Shown: one piece after another, positions 61,505 through 64,000 of the stretch
Position numbering within the stretch: the first letter of the stretch is position 1
Layout of the letters: each line of letters begins with the position of its first letter
Assembly (NCBI RefSeq): GCF_006476065.1
Contig: NZ_ML636798.1
Location: 788,906-852,905 of the forward strand
From: Cognatiluteimonas lumbrici
GTDB lineage: Bacteria; Pseudomonadota; Gammaproteobacteria; Xanthomonadales; Xanthomonadaceae
Direction: 5' to 3'
Length of the DNA stretch: 64,000 nt
The notes under the pieces: generated by a model
What the model saw: the letters and a program-made list of their open reading frames with translations, nothing else
What the model was told of the DNA's origin: nothing
The model's database searches: none
Program-made: the position numbers and the translations under genes

Positions 61505-63121
61505 TCAATGCCGCAAATCGCGCGGCCGGATGCCCTGCATCCACAGCGCCGCCACGTAGCTCGCGCCACCGGCGGCGACCACCGCCAGCAGGCGCCACAC
61601 CCGCTCCCACCACGGCCAGGTGGTCCACGCATCCCACGCCGACAGGATCGCCAGCACCACCACCACCATCACCGCCGCCGCCAGCAGCAGCTGGCGCAGG
61701 AAGCGCGCCCATCCGGGTTGCACCGCGTACACCGCTGCGCGCCGCAGGTACCACCACAGCTGGCCGGCATTGAGCCAGCCGGCCAGGCCGATCGCCAGCG
61801 CCAGCGCGGCATGCGCGCCGGGCGCGCGACCGAGCGCCGCCAGCACGTTGCCGCCGCTCGCTGCCAGCGCCGCGCGGCCGGTCTCGGTGAAGTGCAGGAA
61901 GGCCAGCATCAGCAGCACCGTGAACACCACGTTGCCCACCACCGCGGCCAAGGCGGCCTTTACCGGGGTCTTCGTGTCCTGGCGCGAATAGAACGCCGGC
62001 GCCAGCACCTTCACCAGCAGGAAGGCCGGGATCGCGGTCGCCTGCGCCACCAGGCTGAGCCGGGTCATGGCGGTGTCCTCGGCGGTGAACGCGCCGTGCT
62101 GGAACAGCGCCGCCACCAGCGGCTCGGCGCACAGGATCAGGCCCAGGCAGGCCGGCACCCCGATCAGCAGGCACATGCGGAAGCCCCAGTCGAGCGCCCT
62201 GGAGAAGCCTTCCGCGTCGGTCGAGGCATGCCGGCCGGACAGGTGCGGCAGGATCACCGTGCCGATCGCCACCCCGAACATGCCCAGCGGGAACTCGAGC
62301 AGGCGGTCGGAGTAGTACAGCCAGGTCACGCTGCCGCCGACCAGGAACGAGGCGACGATGGTGTTGACCAGCAGGTTGACCTGCACCACCGAGGCCCCGA
62401 ACAGGGTCGGCACCATCAGCTTCATGATCCGGCGCACGCCGGCATCCATCGCGCCCCAGCGCGGACGCGGCAGCAGGCCCAGACGGGCGAGCGATGGCAG
62501 TTGCACCGCGAGCTGCAGCAGGCCGGCGACGAACACGCCCCAGCCCAGCGCCAGCACCGGCTCGTCGAAGAAGCGCGAGAACCCGAGCGCCGCGGCGATC
62601 ATGGTGACGTTCATCAGCACCGGCGTCAGCGCCGGCACCGCGAAGCGGCCGTAGGTGTTGAGGATGCCGCCGGCCAGCGACGCCATCGAGATGAACAGCG
62701 CGTACGGGAAGGTGATCCGCAGCAGGTCCGCCGCCAGCCGCCCCTGCTCCGTGCCGGCCCCGAACCCCGGGGCGAACAGCGGCATGATCCAGGGCGCCAG
62801 CAGCACCGCCAGGCCGGTCAGCACCAGCAGCGCCGCCAGCAGGGTGCCCGCGACCCGGTCCACCAGCGCCTTCACCGCGGCGTGGTCGCCGCGCGCCTTG
62901 TACTCGGCCAGCACCGGCACGAAGGCCATGGAGAACGAGCCCTCGGCCGAGAGCCGGCGCATGAAATTCGGGATCCGGAAGGCCACCACGAAGGCGTCCA
63001 TGGCCGGGCTGACCCCGATCACGGCGGCATAGACCTGGTCCCGGACCAGGCCGGAGACCCGGGACAGGAAGGTCATGGCGCTGAACACGGCGGTCGAGCG
63101 CAGCAGTCCGGCGGCCTTCAT
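61505..63121 (-). CDS. murJ: Lipid II flippase MurJ
   Basis: Inner-membrane flippase that exports lipid II for peptidoglycan synthesis. 538 residues with about 14 helices; conserved elements include [49 protein letters not shown] and the charged residues of the central cavity. First gene of the murJ-ribF-ileS-lspA-ispH run; divergent from rpsT by 104 bases. Confidence 0.95.
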   Translation of the reverse strand: MKAAGLLRSTAVFSAMTFLSRVSGLVRDQVYAAVIGVSPAMDAFVVAFRIPNFMRRLSAEGSFSMAFVPVLAEYKARGDHAAVKALVDRVAGTLLAALLVLTGLAVLLAPWIMPLFAPGFGAGTEQGRLAADLLRITFPYALFISMASLAGGILNTYGRFAVPALTPVLMNVTMIAAALGFSRFFDEPVLALGWGVFVAGLLQLAVQLPSLARLGLLPRPRWGAMDAGVRRIMKLMVPTLFGASVVQVNLLVNTIVASFLVGGSVTWLYYSDRLLEFPLGMFGVAIGTVILPHLSGRHASTDAEGFSRALDWGFRMCLLIGVPACLGLILCAEPLVAALFQHGAFTAEDTAMTRLSLVAQATAIPAFLLVKVLAPAFYSRQDTKTPVKAALAAVVGNVVFTVLLMLAFLHFTETGRAALAASGGNVLAALGRAPGAHAALALAIGLAGWLNAGQLWWYLRRAAVYAVQPGWARFLRQLLLAAAVMVVVVLAILSAWDAWTTWPWWERVWRLLAVVAAGGASYVAALWMQGIRPRDLRH

Positions 63122-63124
63122 CTA

Positions 63125-63153
63125 TTGACCCAAGTGCATGAATCGCCCATACT
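63125..63153 (+). promoter_or_regulatory. rpsT promoter
   Basis: TTGACC (63125-63130), a 17-base spacer and CATACT (63148-63153) lie 72 bases before the rpsT start. The transcript would have a leader of about 65 bases. Confidence 0.65.
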
Positions 63154-63225
63154 TTCCGGTCTGCCCGGGCCGCAAGCCCGTGGCCGCTCCCCAAACCATC
63201 ACCTTACAAGTTTCCAGGATCTTCC

Positions 63226-63495
63226 GTGGCCAACATCAAGTCCTCCAAGAAGCGCGCCAAGCAGGCCGTCGTGCGCAACGCCCGCAACGCCGCACAGCGT
63301 TCGATGCTGCGCACCTCCGTCAAGAAGGTGCTGAAGGCGATCGAGGCCAACGACGCCGCCGCCGCCCAGGCCGCCTTCGCCGTGGCCCAGCCGATCCTCG
63401 ACCGTTTCAGCGCGCGCGGCCTGATCCACAAGAACAAGGCCGCCCGCCACAAGAGCCGCCTCAGCGCGCGCATCAAGGCGCTGCAGGCCGCCTGA
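63226..63495 (+). CDS. rpsT: 30S ribosomal protein S20
   Basis: Small basic ribosomal protein, 89 residues, [21 protein letters not shown] at the start and a [13 protein letters not shown] tail. The start codon is GTG, and no strong Shine-Dalgarno precedes it. E. coli rpsT starts at TTG and is autorepressed through weak initiation; the GTG here may serve the same role (inference). A good terminator follows at 63518. Confidence 0.96.
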   Translation: MANIKSSKKRAKQAVVRNARNAAQRSMLRTSVKKVLKAIEANDAAAAQAAFAVAQPILDRFSARGLIHKNKAARHKSRLSARIKALQAA

Positions 63496-63517
63496 GACAT
63501 CTGCCAGGCAGGCAACG

Positions 63518-63543
63518 AAAACCCGGCCCAGGCCGGGTTTTTT
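63518..63543 (+). terminator. rpsT terminator
   Basis: AAAACCCGGCC (63518-63528) and GGCCGGGTTTT (63531-63541) form an 11-bp stem with a two-base gap that would open into a small loop; T residues continue to 63543. It lies between rpsT and convergent obgE. Confidence 0.88.
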
Positions 63544-63563
63544 GTTGCCCGCGCGGCGGCGGG

Positions 63564-64000
63564 TCATTCCCGGGCCTCTTCCTTGAGCCGGTCGAGGAAG
63601 GCCTGCACGTCGAGCACCACCTGGCGGGTGCCTTCGCGCGCGATCGCCGAGACCAGGTACCACGGGCCCTCCCAGCCAAGCTCGGCGACGATCGCCTCGG
63701 CGGCCCCGCGGGCCTCGTCCTCGAACATCAGGTCGGCCTTGTTGAGCACCAGCCAGCGCGGCTTCCCGAGCAGCTTGGGATCGTGCTTGCCCAGCTCCTG
63801 CTCGATCGCGCGCACCTGCTCGGCCGGGCTGGCCTCGGCGCCACCGCCATCCATAGGCGCGATGTCCACCAGGTGCAGCAGCAGCCGCGTGCGCTGCAGG
63901 TGGCGCAGGAACTGCGCGCCCAGGCCGGCACCGTCCGCCGCGCCCTCGATCAGTCCCGGGATGTCGGCGATCACGAAGCTGCGGTGGGCCTCGGTGCTGA
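63564..64000 (-). CDS. obgE: GTPase ObgE (3' part; truncated by window edge)
   Basis: C-terminal 145 codons of the ribosome-associated GTPase Obg; the glycine-rich Obg fold and G1 lie outside the window. Visible motifs are G3 (FVIADIPGLIEGAADGAGLG), G4 (LNKADL) and G5 (SAIAREGT). The reading frame passes the window edge without a stop, and no true start codon is inside it; an internal GTG at 63974 is not a start. Confidence 0.93.
   Translation of the reverse strand, partial: STEAHRSFVIADIPGLIEGAADGAGLGAQFLRHLQRTRLLLHLVDIAPMDGGGAEASPAEQVRAIEQELGKHDPKLLGKPRWLVLNKADLMFEDEARGAAEAIVAELGWEGPWYLVSAIAREGTRQVVLDVQAFLDRLKEEARE

Overview
The window is chromosomal DNA from a high-GC gammaproteobacterium, most likely of the Lysobacteraceae/Xanthomonadaceae (Lysobacter, Luteimonas, Pseudoxanthomonas or a relative). 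The evidence is protein character, a Xanthomonadales-type LexA operator in front of lexA, the lexA-recA-recX order, two large TonB-dependent receptors, and short palindromic repeats beginning GTAGGAGC or TGTGGGAGC. Genes are packed tightly; about 60 protein genes and four tRNAs are supported, and ATGA or GTGA start/stop overlaps are common. The window is mostly housekeeping. No CRISPR array, prophage or insertion sequence was seen.

Layout. 0.1-6.1 kb: HerA-like ATPase, greB, rimO, a dienelactone hydrolase, a HIT protein, dcd and mrp. 6.2-11.7 kb: an accessory-looking block (TonB receptor, secreted S9 peptidase, DUF2147) lying between mrp and metG, which are neighbours in E. coli. 11.8-23.4 kb: metG-rnfB, then, on the other strand, nnrD-tsaE-amiC-mutL followed by a lipoprotein (DUF1684), a TraB/GumN protein and a TPR-sulfotransferase; queG diverges from nnrD. 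23.4-23.8 kb: the only long gap, carrying three strong stem-loops. 23.8-27.7 kb: pcnB-folK-panB-panC-panD. 27.8-34.8 kb: tRNA-Glu, ferredoxin, dapA-bamC diverging from gcvR-bcp-phoH, a SulP transporter and thiD. 34.9-38.4 kb: a second TonB receptor, and a BON-domain plus DUF4142 lipoprotein pair.

38.4-47.4 kb is the DNA-repair and translation block lexA-recA-recX-alaS-csrA-tRNA-Ser-tRNA-Arg, with pncC/cinA and mutS next to it. 47.5-55.9 kb holds hslR, the rpsP-rimM-trmD-rplS operon, ffh, a CcsA/YpjD-like membrane protein, an FkbM methyltransferase, radA and a PadR-regulated membrane protein pair. 56.0-63.1 kb is murJ-ribF-ileS-lspA-ispH-tRNA-Thr, followed by divergent rpsT and the 3' part of obgE.

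Functional links: mutS and an endonuclease-type mutL suggest methyl-independent mismatch repair; lexA/recA/recX and radA add SOS and recombination; panB/C/D and folK make pantothenate and folate precursors; the ribosomal operon, ffh, murJ and lspA serve translation, secretion and the envelope. The most unusual signals are regulatory or structural: repeats whose GTAG supplies the stop codon of the neighbouring gene, a probably leaderless lexA transcript whose operator covers the -10 box, a PadR promoter overlapped by an inverted repeat, and the stem-loop gap upstream of panD.
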